64,000 bases of DNA from an uncultured Amylibacter sp. (lineage in GTDB: Bacteria; Pseudomonadota; Alphaproteobacteria; Rhodobacterales; Rhodobacteraceae), in the NCBI GenBank assembly GCA_947497475.1, contig CANMGS010000001.1, positions 806,001 to 870,000 of the forward strand. Reading direction: 5' to 3'. How positions within the stretch are numbered: the stretch's first letter is position 1; each line of letters starts with the position of its first letter. Positions 36,690 to 46,250 of this stretch are shown in pieces. The position numbers and the translations under genes were made by a program. The notes below the pieces were generated by a model. It was given only the letters and a program-made list of their open reading frames with translations, made no database searches and had not been told where the DNA came from.

Positions 36690-37121
36690 ATGAAAACATC
36701 GAGTTTAATCGCCATCACTGTATCTGGCGCCATCGCATTAACTGCAGCCACAACACCTGCATCTGCCGCAAGTGATGGGGACCGTCTTGCACAATTCCTA
36801 TTTGGTGCAGCAGCAATTGGTGCCATCGCACATGTAGTGCACAAAGATAAAAAGAAACGCCGCCAGCAAGAAGCTGCACGTCGTCAACACTACGAACCAG
36901 AATATGTATACCAAGGCCATAAGCCACGTAAATGCTTACGCCAAAAATGGACAAACCATGGCTGGAAAAAATATTACTCTCGCAAATGTCTGAAACAACA
37001 CGGGTACGGTCAACAGGCGCGTCATGGTCACGATTATTACCACAGTCATGGTCATTATCAGCACAGCCATAAAAACCACTACAAGAAACATCACAAGCAT
37101 GTTCACCACAGTGACAAATAA
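36690..37121 (+). CDS. secreted His-rich protein
   Basis: 143 residues. A signal peptide (about 1-26, ending ASAAS) and a short hydrophobic stretch (LAQFLFGAAAIGAIAHVV) are followed by a basic region (KKKRRQQEAARRQ), a central KPRKCLRQKWTNHGWKKYYSRKCLKQHGYG with two Cys, and a tail of about 35 residues with about 15 His. The His-rich tail suggests binding of nickel, zinc or copper. AAGGAAAAAG precedes the ATG. No close named family. Confidence 0.75.
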   Translation: MKTSSLIAITVSGAIALTAATTPASAASDGDRLAQFLFGAAAIGAIAHVVHKDKKKRRQQEAARRQHYEPEYVYQGHKPRKCLRQKWTNHGWKKYYSRKCLKQHGYGQQARHGHDYYHSHGHYQHSHKNHYKKHHKHVHHSDK

Positions 37122-37147
37122 TTAACTCATAACAAGACCGAGCAGTA

Positions 37148-37180
37148 GGGGCGCCCGCAATAGGGCGTCCCGTTTATTTT
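37148..37180 (+). terminator. terminator of the His-rich protein gene
   Basis: GGGGCGCCC (37148-37156) pairs with GGGCGTCCC (37163-37171, one G-U), with loop GCAATA and a TTTATTTT run after it. It ends the plus-strand gene and overlaps the 3' end of hemP on the other strand. Confidence 0.8.
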
Positions 37181-37344
37181 GTAAGTATTAACTTTCCTTG
37201 GCGCGTAATACGCAAAGTATAAATCTTTTCGTCCAAATGAATTTTGGCGAGCGTACCTTTTTGCGTCAAAGTAAGTGCATCATGCGCAGGAACAGACGTA
37301 ACCTGCTGGGCATCTTGAGTATTAACTTTCTCAATTAAAGACAT
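37174..37344 (-). CDS. hemP: hemin uptake protein HemP
   Basis: 56 residues from the ATG at 37344, preceded by AAGGAG on the minus strand; an upstream in-frame start at 37407 would add 21 unlikely residues. The C-terminal YTLRITRQGKLILTK is the HemP signature. HemP proteins act in haem and iron acquisition and, as HmuP, can help activate haem-transport genes. No haem transport genes are next to it here. A RirA-type operator lies upstream. Confidence 0.88.
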   Translation of the reverse strand: MSLIEKVNTQDAQQVTSVPAHDALTLTQKGTLAKIHLDEKIYTLRITRQGKLILTK

Positions 37345-37382
37345 AACCGTCTCCTTGCTGATTCTAATCAATAATCTATTTC

Positions 37383-37397
37383 TGACTATTTTAATCA
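37383..37397 (-). promoter_or_regulatory. iron-responsive operator (RirA-box-like, TGA-N9-TCA)
   Basis: TGA at 37383-37385 and TCA at 37395-37397 are separated by nine bases, within the longer inverted repeat CTGA ... TCAG, about 40-55 nt upstream of the hemP start. TGA-N9-TCA is the known iron-responsive operator of alphaproteobacterial RirA. A nearby palindrome TGATTCTAATCA (37359-37370) may be a second element. Confidence 0.6.
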
Positions 37398-37467
37398 GGT
37401 ATGTCAAACAGAATAATTATTTTCTCATTTCACGTGCAACCTTCGCCTATGACCGCTATGAAAACTC

Positions 37468-38100
37468 ATGCCAGATTTTATACGTGAACAAGAACTCTTA
37501 ACCGAACTAGGCTCTACCGCGAAAATCGCTGGAGTGGATGAAGTTGGCCGTGGCCCATGGTCAGGGCCAGTTACAGCCTGTGCCGTGGTTTTAGACCCCA
37601 ACAATATCCCTGACGGTCTAAACGATTCAAAAAAACTGACCGCGAAAAAACGCGAACAGCTTTTTGAACAGATCATGGAAACAGCAGATGTTTCAATTGC
37701 ACATGTTTCTGTCGAAGAGATTGATCAAATCAACATCTTACAAGCATCACTCTTAGCAATGGAAAATGCAGTTGCCGGATTACCTACACCTTGCGACTTC
37801 GTGCTAATCGATGGCAACAAAACACCAAAAAACCTCACATGCCCATCCGAGACAATCATTAAAGGTGATGCCAAATCAGCCAGCATCGCCGCCGCGTCAA
37901 TCATTGCAAAGGTCACTCGTGATCAATTAATGGTGACTCTTTCGCAACAGTACCCTGGCTATGGATGGGAAACCAATGCTGGATACGGCACCAAACAACA
38001 TCAAGAGGGACTCGCCACATTAGGTGTAACCCCACACCATAGACGTTCTTTCAAACCGATACACAACATCTTGTATGGCGAAAATAAGGCAAGTGATTGA
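37468..38100 (+). CDS. rnhB: ribonuclease HII
   Basis: 210 residues. RNase HII cuts RNA in DNA-RNA hybrids and removes single ribonucleotides from DNA. The DExD core is visible: AGVDEVGRGPWSGPV near 22-36 (Asp, Glu), DFVLIDGNKTP (Asp near 114) and the SIAAASIIAKVTRD helix. The tail with HRRSFKP is typical. Upstream on the plus strand, 84 nt before ccrM. Confidence 0.95.
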   Translation: MPDFIREQELLTELGSTAKIAGVDEVGRGPWSGPVTACAVVLDPNNIPDGLNDSKKLTAKKREQLFEQIMETADVSIAHVSVEEIDQINILQASLLAMENAVAGLPTPCDFVLIDGNKTPKNLTCPSETIIKGDAKSASIAAASIIAKVTRDQLMVTLSQQYPGYGWETNAGYGTKQHQEGLATLGVTPHHRRSFKPIHNILYGENKASD

Positions 38101-38136
38101 TTCATAAAGAAATTGACGCCGAATCCGTAATGAATC
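38099..38136 (+). promoter_or_regulatory. cluster of three GANTC sites before ccrM
   Basis: GATTC at 38099-38103, GAATC at 38121-38125 and GAATC at 38132-38136 lie 49-86 nt before the ccrM start. GANTC is the CcrM target, so the promoter may be sensitive to its own methylation state, as described for ccrM in Caulobacter. Confidence 0.55.
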
Positions 38137-38181
38137 ATCTTAGGTCTCAACAACGACGCGAAAAGCGCATTGAGGCAGTAA

Positions 38182-39288
<1,107 letters not shown>

Positions 39289-39317
39289 ATACACAACAAG
39301 AAAACACAGTTACCGCC

Positions 39318-39345
39318 GGTATCAAAGCTCCGCCGCTTTGATACC
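39318..39345 (+). other. perfect 11-bp stem-loop after ccrM
   Basis: GGTATCAAAGC (39318-39328) and GCTTTGATACC (39335-39345) pair perfectly around a TCCGCC loop. It has no T run of its own and lies 11 nt before the terminator. It may stabilise the ccrM mRNA 3' end or be a repetitive or protein-binding element. Confidence 0.5.
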
Positions 39346-39356
39346 ATGCCTAACTT

Positions 39357-39383
39357 CCCCGTCCCTAGTGACGGGGTTTTTTT
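39357..39383 (+). terminator. rho-independent terminator of ccrM
   Basis: CCCCGTC (39357-39363) and GACGGGG (39370-39376) form a 7-bp stem with a CCTAGT loop, followed by seven T. It ends the plus-strand ccrM transcript, just before the converging alkB gene ends at 39385. Confidence 0.9.
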
Positions 39384-39384
39384 G

Positions 39385-40509
39385 TTATTTGGGCTGTGGA
39401 TTAAGCGCCTTGTTATAAGGATGCCAATCCTCGACATCAGGATAATGTTGCGCTCGCCATGCCTTTACGCGGTGGTTCATAACCTTTTTCCAAACGGGCG
39501 GGATCATCGCAGCAATCGTCATCAAAGAATAGCTTGCGGGTAGTTGCGGCGCTTCATTTTCATCATAGGTTTGTAACAACGGAAAACGACGATCAGGTTT
39601 ATAATGATGGTCAGAATGACGTTGCAAATTAATCAAGAAATAATTCGTCACTTTATGCGCTGCGTTCCACGAATGATGCGGCTTCACATGCTCATATTTA
39701 CCATCACCCAAATGGCGGCGTGTTAACCCATAGTGCTCCACATAATTCACCAGTTCCAATTGCCAGATAGCAGTGAATGCTTGCACACAAAACAATCCAA
39801 CGCCCATCCAGCCACCAATGACAAAAGCCAAAGCTAGGAATGAAACCTGCAAAATCGCATACTTCCAAAATGGATTGCTAGGATGATAAACAGGCAAGCC
39901 TTTGCGTGCCAGCATCGCTTTCTCAGCCCCCCAAGATGACGTCAAGCAGCTGATCAAAACACGCGGAAAGAAGCGGTGAAACCCTTCGTTATAACGGGCC
40001 GTCACTGGATCACGCGGTGTGGCGACATAACGGTGATGCACCAATAAATGTTCCGAACGAAAGTGCCCGTACAGCGTCAAACACATCAAACCATCACCCA
40101 TATGGCGTTCATATTTAGGTTTCTGATGCATCAGCTCATGCGCGTAAACAATACCAACACTGCCGCTGACAACACCCACACCAAATAGTAACCACCATGC
40201 CTGCGCACCCGGTAGATTATCTGTCCAACTCACATATGCAATCGCACCAAAGATCAAAACGAACTGCAATGGGAACCAAATGATCGTGATCAAACGATAC
40301 CAAAACAACTCGCTGTCAGGCGTATTCGGATCTTTATTGGAAAGCTCATAACCTTCAAAGTGATCAACAATCGCCAAAAACCACCATGTATAGGCAGGGA
40401 TCACAATCAACCACCAACCACCCAAATAGGCCGCGATCAAAACAACACCAACGATTGTCAGTGAAAGCCAAAAAGGTAAAGCGGCGGTAAAGCTATTGTT
40501 TTTCATCAA
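39385..40509 (-). CDS. alkB: alkane 1-monooxygenase
   Basis: 374 residues, an integral-membrane diiron hydroxylase that makes 1-alcohols from n-alkanes. The eight-His box pattern is present: HELMH at 124-128, HLLVHHR with His154, His158 and His159, and LQRHSDHH at 295-302, plus NYVEHYGL at 255-262, a hallmark of AlkB. Hydrophobic helices fill 8-120 and 210-250. The rubredoxin, rubredoxin reductase and regulator are not in view. It is divergent from nothing nearby; it converges with ccrM. Confidence 0.92.
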   Translation of the reverse strand: MMKNNSFTAALPFWLSLTIVGVVLIAAYLGGWWLIVIPAYTWWFLAIVDHFEGYELSNKDPNTPDSELFWYRLITIIWFPLQFVLIFGAIAYVSWTDNLPGAQAWWLLFGVGVVSGSVGIVYAHELMHQKPKYERHMGDGLMCLTLYGHFRSEHLLVHHRYVATPRDPVTARYNEGFHRFFPRVLISCLTSSWGAEKAMLARKGLPVYHPSNPFWKYAILQVSFLALAFVIGGWMGVGLFCVQAFTAIWQLELVNYVEHYGLTRRHLGDGKYEHVKPHHSWNAAHKVTNYFLINLQRHSDHHYKPDRRFPLLQTYDENEAPQLPASYSLMTIAAMIPPVWKKVMNHRVKAWRAQHYPDVEDWHPYNKALNPQPK

Positions 40510-40577
40510 CGTTCCTTTGTTGAAACAGAGCCTAGCTCAAGTTCCTATTTAATCAAACATGACGTCACGCCACGCGT

Positions 40578-41636
40578 TCAGACCGTAGGTTTCACCAACT
40601 TCCAAACCTTACGCATAACAGTCGGCAAATCATTTACATCATAATCCGCTGCAGCAACAAAATCGCCAACATTCTGATCAAAATCATCCGTCACCACAGC
40701 GCATTGAACTGATAACCGTAAATGAAAATGCGTAAACGTATGTCGCGCCTCTTCGCTTAAAACAGTCCATTCCGCTTCAAACGGCGCCTTCGCATCAGGA
40801 GTATCCACAGCCCACTCCGTCCCAGGCCACCCCAGCATACCACCAAGCAATCCTTTATCTGGACGCCGCTCCAACAACACAGCCCCATCTTTGCGGATCG
40901 CCACGTAACAGGTACCAAACCGCGTTGGTTTAACAGCCTTTGGCAGTTTCTTTGGCAATTCCGCTGCCATTCCAGCAGGCCGCGCCTTACACCCCTCCAT
41001 CCAAGGACAAATCCCGCAGGCAGGCGAACGTGGCGTACAAATAGTTGCGCCCAAATCCATAATCGCCTGCGAATAATCCCCAAACCGTGCCTCGGGCAAC
41101 ATACCAGCCGCCAAACCGCGCAAAGTTTCCTTACTGGTCGGCAAAGGTTCTTCAATCAAATGATACCGCGCCATAACGCGTTCCACATTCCCATCCAAAA
41201 CCGTCGCTGATTGATCAAACGCAATCGATGCCACAGCCGCCGATGTATATGGCCCTACACCTGGTAATTTCTGCAAACCAGCCTCATCCGATGGGAAAAT
41301 GCCGTCCAATTCATGCGCCACAACACGTGCACACTTCAACAGGTTCCGCGCCCGTGCATAATACCCAAGCCCTGCCCAAGCCGCCATAACATCCGCATCC
41401 TCAGCAGCTGCTAAATCCTGAACAGTCGGCCAAAATTTTATGAATTTCACAAAATAATCTCGCACGGCTGCAACCGTGGTTTGTTGCAACATAATCTCAG
41501 ACATCCAAACATGGTATGGATCGGGCGTTATACCCGCTAAACGCTTGTCTGGAGCCACACGCCAAGGCATGTCGCGGGCATGCTCATCATACCAAGCCAA
41601 CAAAACATCAGCTTCTTTTGATCTATTATCACGCAA
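40578..41636 (-). CDS. mutY: A/G-specific adenine glycosylase
   Basis: 352 residues. MutY removes adenine mispaired with 8-oxoguanine and works with MutM (present at 16.8 kb). Marks are MLQQTTVAAVRDYFVKF near 48-64, the HhH-GPD region LPGVGPYTSAAVASIAFDQ (catalytic Asp nearby), the iron-sulfur Cys array CTPRSPACGICPWMEGC and a C-terminal NUDIX-like 8-oxoG domain. The start is a TTG at 41636. It is divergent from the DciA-like gene. Confidence 0.94.
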   Translation of the reverse strand: MRDNRSKEADVLLAWYDEHARDMPWRVAPDKRLAGITPDPYHVWMSEIMLQQTTVAAVRDYFVKFIKFWPTVQDLAAAEDADVMAAWAGLGYYARARNLLKCARVVAHELDGIFPSDEAGLQKLPGVGPYTSAAVASIAFDQSATVLDGNVERVMARYHLIEEPLPTSKETLRGLAAGMLPEARFGDYSQAIMDLGATICTPRSPACGICPWMEGCKARPAGMAAELPKKLPKAVKPTRFGTCYVAIRKDGAVLLERRPDKGLLGGMLGWPGTEWAVDTPDAKAPFEAEWTVLSEEARHTFTHFHLRLSVQCAVVTDDFDQNVGDFVAAADYDVNDLPTVMRKVWKLVKPTV

Positions 41637-41710
41637 GTTTTATCGCCCTATTTGCTTTTAATCGCTGGAATTATACCTATCTCTGCGTAAGATAGTCTGA
41701 ATTCACAATT

Positions 41711-42253
41711 ATGGAAGCCATGGCACGACCTGTAACACATAAAATATCAACGGGTTATACACCAAAACGCGGTAGGCGTGGGTTTATAAGTACGGGCAGT
41801 GTGTTGAACAAACAGATTCGCAAAGCCACCGAAAAGCGCGGTTTCGTAGAAACACGGCTTTTAACCCATTGGGACGAGTTTGTAGGCGATACCATCGCCA
41901 AGATCGCAAAACCCGTCAAAGTCGGCTATGCCCGCGATGGGTTTGGCGCCACACTTACAATCCTAAGTACAGGCGCGAACGCTCCGATGCTGCAAATGCA
42001 AATTCCAAACATCTTGGAACGTGTAAACGCATGTTATGGCTATTCTGCGATCAGCAAAATCAAGATTACACAAACATCGCCCACGGGTTTTGGCGAAAGT
42101 CAGAAAACATTTGAACAACCAAAACCAGCGAAAACCCTCTCACCTGAGGCGGTTCAACAAGTTGACACAACCGTGGAAAATGTTTCCAACCAAAGTTTAA
42201 AAGATGCGCTTGCTCAGTTGGGTAAAAACATCAAACAGAAAAACAATAAGTAA
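41711..42253 (+). CDS. DUF721 (DciA-like) protein
   Basis: 180 residues; an ATG at 41720 is an alternative start. The core (about 20-115) with GSVLNKQIRKATEKRGFVETRLLTHW and VGDTIAKIAKPVKV is the DUF721/DciA domain, a family that loads the DnaB helicase in many bacteria lacking DnaC. The tail (about 120-180) is Gln, Lys and Pro rich and probably disordered. It ends 10 nt before the DsbA-family gene and is divergent from mutY. Confidence 0.75.
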   Translation: MEAMARPVTHKISTGYTPKRGRRGFISTGSVLNKQIRKATEKRGFVETRLLTHWDEFVGDTIAKIAKPVKVGYARDGFGATLTILSTGANAPMLQMQIPNILERVNACYGYSAISKIKITQTSPTGFGESQKTFEQPKPAKTLSPEAVQQVDTTVENVSNQSLKDALAQLGKNIKQKNNK

Positions 42254-42263
42254 AGGCAGTACT

Positions 42264-42872
42264 ATGAAACGTAGACAGTTTATTTCCTATTCATTGGCCG
42301 CAACGTCCATTGGCTCAATGGGTTTTGCACAAGATGCAAAAGACATTTTAATTGAAGATATCGTATTGGGCAATCCAGATGCCGCAGTGACGATGACAGA
42401 GTATGCATCTTTTACATGCCCACACTGCGCAAGCTTTCATGCGAATGTAATGCCAAAAATCAAATCAGAATACATCGATACTGGCAAAATCAAATTCATT
42501 TACCGTGAAGTGTTCTTTGATCGCCAAGGTCTATGGGGCGCTATGCTTGCACGCTGTGCTGGAAATGAAAAATATTACGGTATTGCTGATATGTTATACA
42601 GCCGCCAACGCGAATGGACGCGCGGGAATGGCGGTGCAGAGGTCGCACAAAACCTTTATAAAATCGGGCGTATTGCGGGTTTGAAAAACGAAGAAATGGA
42701 AGCATGTCTTCAAAATCAAGATATGGCAAAAGCTCTTGTGGCAAACTTCCAAAAGAATGCAGAGGCCGACGGCGTTAACTCAACACCATCCGTTTTGATT
42801 AATGGTGTAAACCATGGCAATAAATCTTTTGCAGAATTCAAAGCGCTTCTAGATGCACAACTAGACAGCTAA
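42264..42872 (+). CDS. DsbA-family thiol-disulfide oxidoreductase
   Basis: 202 residues from the ATG at 42264; a longer frame begins inside the DciA-like gene and is not needed. The N-terminal twin-Arg-like MKRRQFISYSLAATSIGSMG and signal-like segment end near FAQDAKD. The active site is FTCPHCAS (CPHC at about 52-55) in a thioredoxin fold with a helical insertion, as in DsbA and DsbG-like 'thioredoxin domain' proteins of this order. It probably works in the periplasm on disulfides. It follows the DciA-like gene. Confidence 0.85.
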   Translation: MKRRQFISYSLAATSIGSMGFAQDAKDILIEDIVLGNPDAAVTMTEYASFTCPHCASFHANVMPKIKSEYIDTGKIKFIYREVFFDRQGLWGAMLARCAGNEKYYGIADMLYSRQREWTRGNGGAEVAQNLYKIGRIAGLKNEEMEACLQNQDMAKALVANFQKNAEADGVNSTPSVLINGVNHGNKSFAEFKALLDAQLDS

Positions 42873-42887
42873 ACGTTTGGGGGCCGT

Positions 42888-43880
42888 TTAAAAAATGGCC
42901 CTCAACGCTTGATCCAAAAGATCATCATCGTGCACTTCTAAACGTACAGGAACAGTCAGAACTTTCTGTTGCCATTCTTTGGGCAAGCGCACAGCATCTT
43001 TTTCTGTCGTTACCAATTGCGCTCCCAAATCCCACGCTTCTTTTTCCAAGCGAGCCAAGAGGGTTGTTGGTATCTTCTGATGATCATCAAAACTGCGCGT
43101 CGCTTTCACCAATACGCCCATATCTTTAAGCGTTCGGAAAAATTTCTCTGGTCGCCCGATCCCAGCAAAAGCCAAAGCATGTAATCCATCCCATTCCATG
43201 CCCGTTTGCAGTGGAGTAATTGTTGCTGAAACATGTGGCAATTTTTGAACCTCGCCCCACTTCGAAACAAAGTTCTTATGAACATCCGTGTTAGGACCAA
43301 TCGTCAACAACACATCAGCCTTTTCAACCGCCTTACTAATAGGTTCACGTAAAGGTCCTGCAGGCACAACATGGCCATTGCCAAAACCCATTTCAGCATC
43401 ACAGACTAATACTGTTAAATCTTTTGTTAATGCTGGATTCTGCAATCCATCATCTAAAATAATCACATCAGCTCCTGCTGCTTTGGCAGCCAATGCACCT
43501 TGCAAACGATCTTTGGATACCCACGTTGGCGCAAAAGCCGCCAATAACAATGGCTCATCCCCCACATCATCAGCCGTGTGTGATTTCTCATCTACCAGTA
43601 CGGGCCCAGTCAATTGCCCTTTATATCCTTTCGAAACCACATGTGGAACTTTTCCCATGGCCTGTAGTCGTGCAACGATTGCTATAACCGTAGGTGTTTT
43701 ACCAGTACCACCAAGGTTTACATTCCCAATACAGATCACAGGAACACCAACAACAACATGCGGCCCTTTATTCCAGCACTTTGATGTAACCAAAGCCCAC
43801 AAGCTGGATAGTGGTGACAATAATTTGGGCCAAACTCCACTTGCGTCAGGGTTGTTTTTCCAAAAATCAGGCGGTTGCAT
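42888..43880 (-). CDS. lpxK: tetraacyldisaccharide 4'-kinase
   Basis: 330 residues from the ATG at 43880; a longer frame to 44000 lies within the waaA-like gene and is less likely. LpxK phosphorylates the lipid A disaccharide at position 4'. The P-loop IGNVNLGGTGKTPTV is at about 50-64, and the conserved DDGLQNPAL (His/Asp/Gln region of LpxK) near 158-166. The start overlaps the waaA-like stop by 14 nt, the usual envelope-gene coupling. Confidence 0.92.
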   Translation of the reverse strand: MQPPDFWKNNPDASGVWPKLLSPLSSLWALVTSKCWNKGPHVVVGVPVICIGNVNLGGTGKTPTVIAIVARLQAMGKVPHVVSKGYKGQLTGPVLVDEKSHTADDVGDEPLLLAAFAPTWVSKDRLQGALAAKAAGADVIILDDGLQNPALTKDLTVLVCDAEMGFGNGHVVPAGPLREPISKAVEKADVLLTIGPNTDVHKNFVSKWGEVQKLPHVSATITPLQTGMEWDGLHALAFAGIGRPEKFFRTLKDMGVLVKATRSFDDHQKIPTTLLARLEKEAWDLGAQLVTTEKDAVRLPKEWQQKVLTVPVRLEVHDDDLLDQALRAIF

Positions 43881-45165
43881 CTTGGACTCCATCAACAAGC
43901 TTTTCCAGTATCTCTGAAATAACGATACCAGAAACTTCACCACCTTCCGAACTAATCTCCCAAGCCCCATGCGCAAGGATTGCTGCGACATCAGGTGCAA
44001 TCGTTTCAGTTAATGTCTTTGCCAATTCACCGCCGTTTGAAACCAAACGTGCTGCTTTTGCGCCCTGATACCGTAAATACGTTTCTTTGTACTCACCGTA
44101 AGACGGGCCATGTATCATCGCCGACCCAGCAGATGCTGGATAGAATGGATTCAGCGATTGCCCGTCAGACAAAGTACCTCCACAAAACGTAACAGGTGCC
44201 AAGCGTAAATATGTTGCAAGCATATCCATGTCTCCTGACACGAAAACATCGGTTGCCTCCTCTAAAAGATCACCGTCCTCTTGCAGAGCAAACATGAGGT
44301 TTTTATTTTGATGGCGATCCGCAATTCGCTGACCTCGGCCTTGTTCCTGAGTATGTAAAATCAATAAAAGCCTACGATTGCGGCGCATAGCAATCTTGTG
44401 TGCATTGATCACCACATCTTCTTCATCGCGACTGGTTCCAGCTGATAACCAAACCGAGCGGCTTCCAATCTTTGCTGCCATAGACGCATAAAGCCCATCA
44501 TCAACTTCCAGCATTTTTGGTGTTTCGGCCAAAACACCAGTGACACGCATTTTATCACTGCGCGCACCCAAACGCTTTAATCGTTTTGCGACGAATTGAT
44601 CTTGGACTAGAATTAAGTCAAAAGCTTTCAAAACTGTTTTGGCAAGGCCTGGCAACCATAACCAATTACGGTATACTTTATCTTTCATTTTTGTGTTTAC
44701 CGCAATCAATGGCACTTTACGTTTATTAATCTTAGTCAACATTCTGGGCCAAAACTCACCTTCGGAAATCACACCAACATCAGGTCGCCAATGATCCAAA
44801 AAAGATTCCATTGGCGCTTTCAAGTCAGCTGGTAAATATTGGTGTATTGTATTTTCTGGCAGTATTTTTGAAAAACTATCCGCCGTTTCAGGGCGTCTTG
44901 TCGTAACCAAAAAATTGACCCCAAGCTCTTGGTAATTTAGCTGTGTTATCACTTCTAACAATGGGCGCGCCGAGGTCATATCTCGAGAATGAAACCATAC
45001 AAGCTGCCCGTCAGGGCGGCTTTGTGTTGCAACTCCTAATCGTTCCGCTGTTCGTTTTTTTGATACACCTGCTTTGGAAAAGCTTCTTTCTTGTTTCTGA
45101 ACAAGCCTGTCATGCGCAACATATGTAGCGATTTTATATAACCAAAGTTCTGCGGCTCCAAGCAT
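43867..45165 (-). CDS. divergent WaaA-like (KDO transferase family) protein lacking key Glu residues
   Basis: 432 residues of the KDO transferase (WaaA/KdtA) family by fold, order and context: a WFH strand near 57, HQYLPADLKAPMESFLDHWRPDVGVISEGEFWPR near 108-141, AFDLILVQDQ, and HGPSYGEYKETYL near the end. But the motif FHxxSVGE, whose Glu is the catalytic base, reads WFHSRDMTSA, and the usual HNPLEPA-like box near 365 reads LNPFYPAS. Both glutamates are gone. It may be inactive or have a new acceptor. It lies between DUF4170 and lpxK. Confidence 0.8.
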   Translation of the reverse strand: MLGAAELWLYKIATYVAHDRLVQKQERSFSKAGVSKKRTAERLGVATQSRPDGQLVWFHSRDMTSARPLLEVITQLNYQELGVNFLVTTRRPETADSFSKILPENTIHQYLPADLKAPMESFLDHWRPDVGVISEGEFWPRMLTKINKRKVPLIAVNTKMKDKVYRNWLWLPGLAKTVLKAFDLILVQDQFVAKRLKRLGARSDKMRVTGVLAETPKMLEVDDGLYASMAAKIGSRSVWLSAGTSRDEEDVVINAHKIAMRRNRRLLLILHTQEQGRGQRIADRHQNKNLMFALQEDGDLLEEATDVFVSGDMDMLATYLRLAPVTFCGGTLSDGQSLNPFYPASAGSAMIHGPSYGEYKETYLRYQGAKAARLVSNGGELAKTLTETIAPDVAAILAHGAWEISSEGGEVSGIVISEILEKLVDGVQDATA

Positions 45166-45176
45166 CTAAACTAAAC

Positions 45177-45419
45177 TTAACCCAGCTCTTCTGTAGCACT
45201 AGCGGCGGTTTCCTCGTCACGTAAACGGTGCAAATGCGCTATGAAATAACGTGCGTGTGCATTATCAACGGTTTGTTGCGCCTTTGATTTCCAAGCACTA
45301 TATGCCTCTTCATAGTTAGGAAAAATACCAACGATATCAATATCTTCTACATCTCTAAATTCTTTATTTGATGGATCTTTAAGCTCTCCGCCAAATACCA
45401 AATGAAGTCTTTGTGTCAT
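45177..45419 (-). CDS. DUF4170 domain protein
   Basis: 80 residues from the ATG at 45419 (a start at 45437 is also possible). The sequence TQRLHLVFGGELKDPSN, then DIVGIFPNYEEAYSAWKSKAQQTVDNA and RYFIAHLHRL, matches DUF4170, a small family common in Rhodobacterales and often found beside waaA, lpxK and cysQ. Its function is unknown. It ends 11 nt before the WaaA-like gene. Confidence 0.8.
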   Translation of the reverse strand: MTQRLHLVFGGELKDPSNKEFRDVEDIDIVGIFPNYEEAYSAWKSKAQQTVDNAHARYFIAHLHRLRDEETAASATEELG

Positions 45420-45476
45420 CGTCAAACCTTTTGTCAATTATAGGGGCACCATAAGCTTTTAGCCAAAGATGGCAAT

Positions 45477-46250
45477 TCACTTCAAATACTTACTTAGCCC
45501 ATCATGTAATTTAGGTGCAGCTGCAACCATACCAGCCAAAGCTGGTTTTTCTTGATTATAAATTGGAACAGATTTGGCACGATCAGAAACCCTGACGCCC
45601 GCTTCACGACAAATTAAATCTCCAGCTGCAACATCCCATTCCCAAGTATTGCGTAATGTAATCATTCCATCAAAACGGCCTTGTGCAACCAAGCACAAGC
45701 GATATGCCAAAGATGATCTGAAATGTCGCTCTATAGGGGGAGCCTGATCTTTCCAATGACTGGATTTCATTTGCGCTTCGGCAGCCAGAATACGAGCGCC
45801 GCGTACATCTTTTGCTCCATTATGGTGAATACGGGCACCATTCAAAAATGCACCCTGCCCTGCGCTTGCCCAATATGTCAGTTGTTTTACAGGACAGTGC
45901 ACAACAGCGTCACGCACGACACCTTTTTCAACGATGGCCATTGCAGTCGCAAAATTCTCATGACCATTAATAAAAGATCGCGTGCCATCTATGGGATCAA
46001 CAATGAATACTGTGTCATGCTCTAAGCGTTCATGATCATCTTCGGTTTCTTCTGACAGCCAACCAAAATCAGGGCGCGCTCCAAGCAGTTCTGCGTGCAA
46101 CATTTGATCAATCTCTAAATCAGCCTGCGTTACAGGACCTTGGCCACCACCTTTGTTCCATGTATCAACATCTTTTTGAAAATACTTCAAAGCGATAGCG
46201 CCAGCAGCCTCAGCTGCATCTAATAACAGAGTTAAATCACGCCCCTGCAA
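45477..46250 (-). CDS. cysQ: inositol monophosphatase-family 3'(2'),5'-bisphosphate nucleotidase
   Basis: 257 residues of the inositol monophosphatase fold. The metal-binding motifs are SEETEDD near 60, FIVDPIDGTRSFI near 79-91 and the WEWDVAAGDLI motif near 206. CysQ hydrolyses the PAP made in sulfate assimilation; some relatives act on inositol phosphate, so the assignment rests mainly on gene context. It overlaps pmbA by 14 nt. Confidence 0.82.
   Translation of the reverse strand: MQGRDLTLLLDAAEAAGAIALKYFQKDVDTWNKGGGQGPVTQADLEIDQMLHAELLGARPDFGWLSEETEDDHERLEHDTVFIVDPIDGTRSFINGHENFATAMAIVEKGVVRDAVVHCPVKQLTYWASAGQGAFLNGARIHHNGAKDVRGARILAAEAQMKSSHWKDQAPPIERHFRSSLAYRLCLVAQGRFDGMITLRNTWEWDVAAGDLICREAGVRVSDRAKSVPIYNQEKPALAGMVAAAPKLHDGLSKYLK

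Noticed and set aside
43288-43917. 209-codon frame opposite lpxK
   Set aside because: Shadow of lpxK; the lpxK motifs are clear on the other strand.
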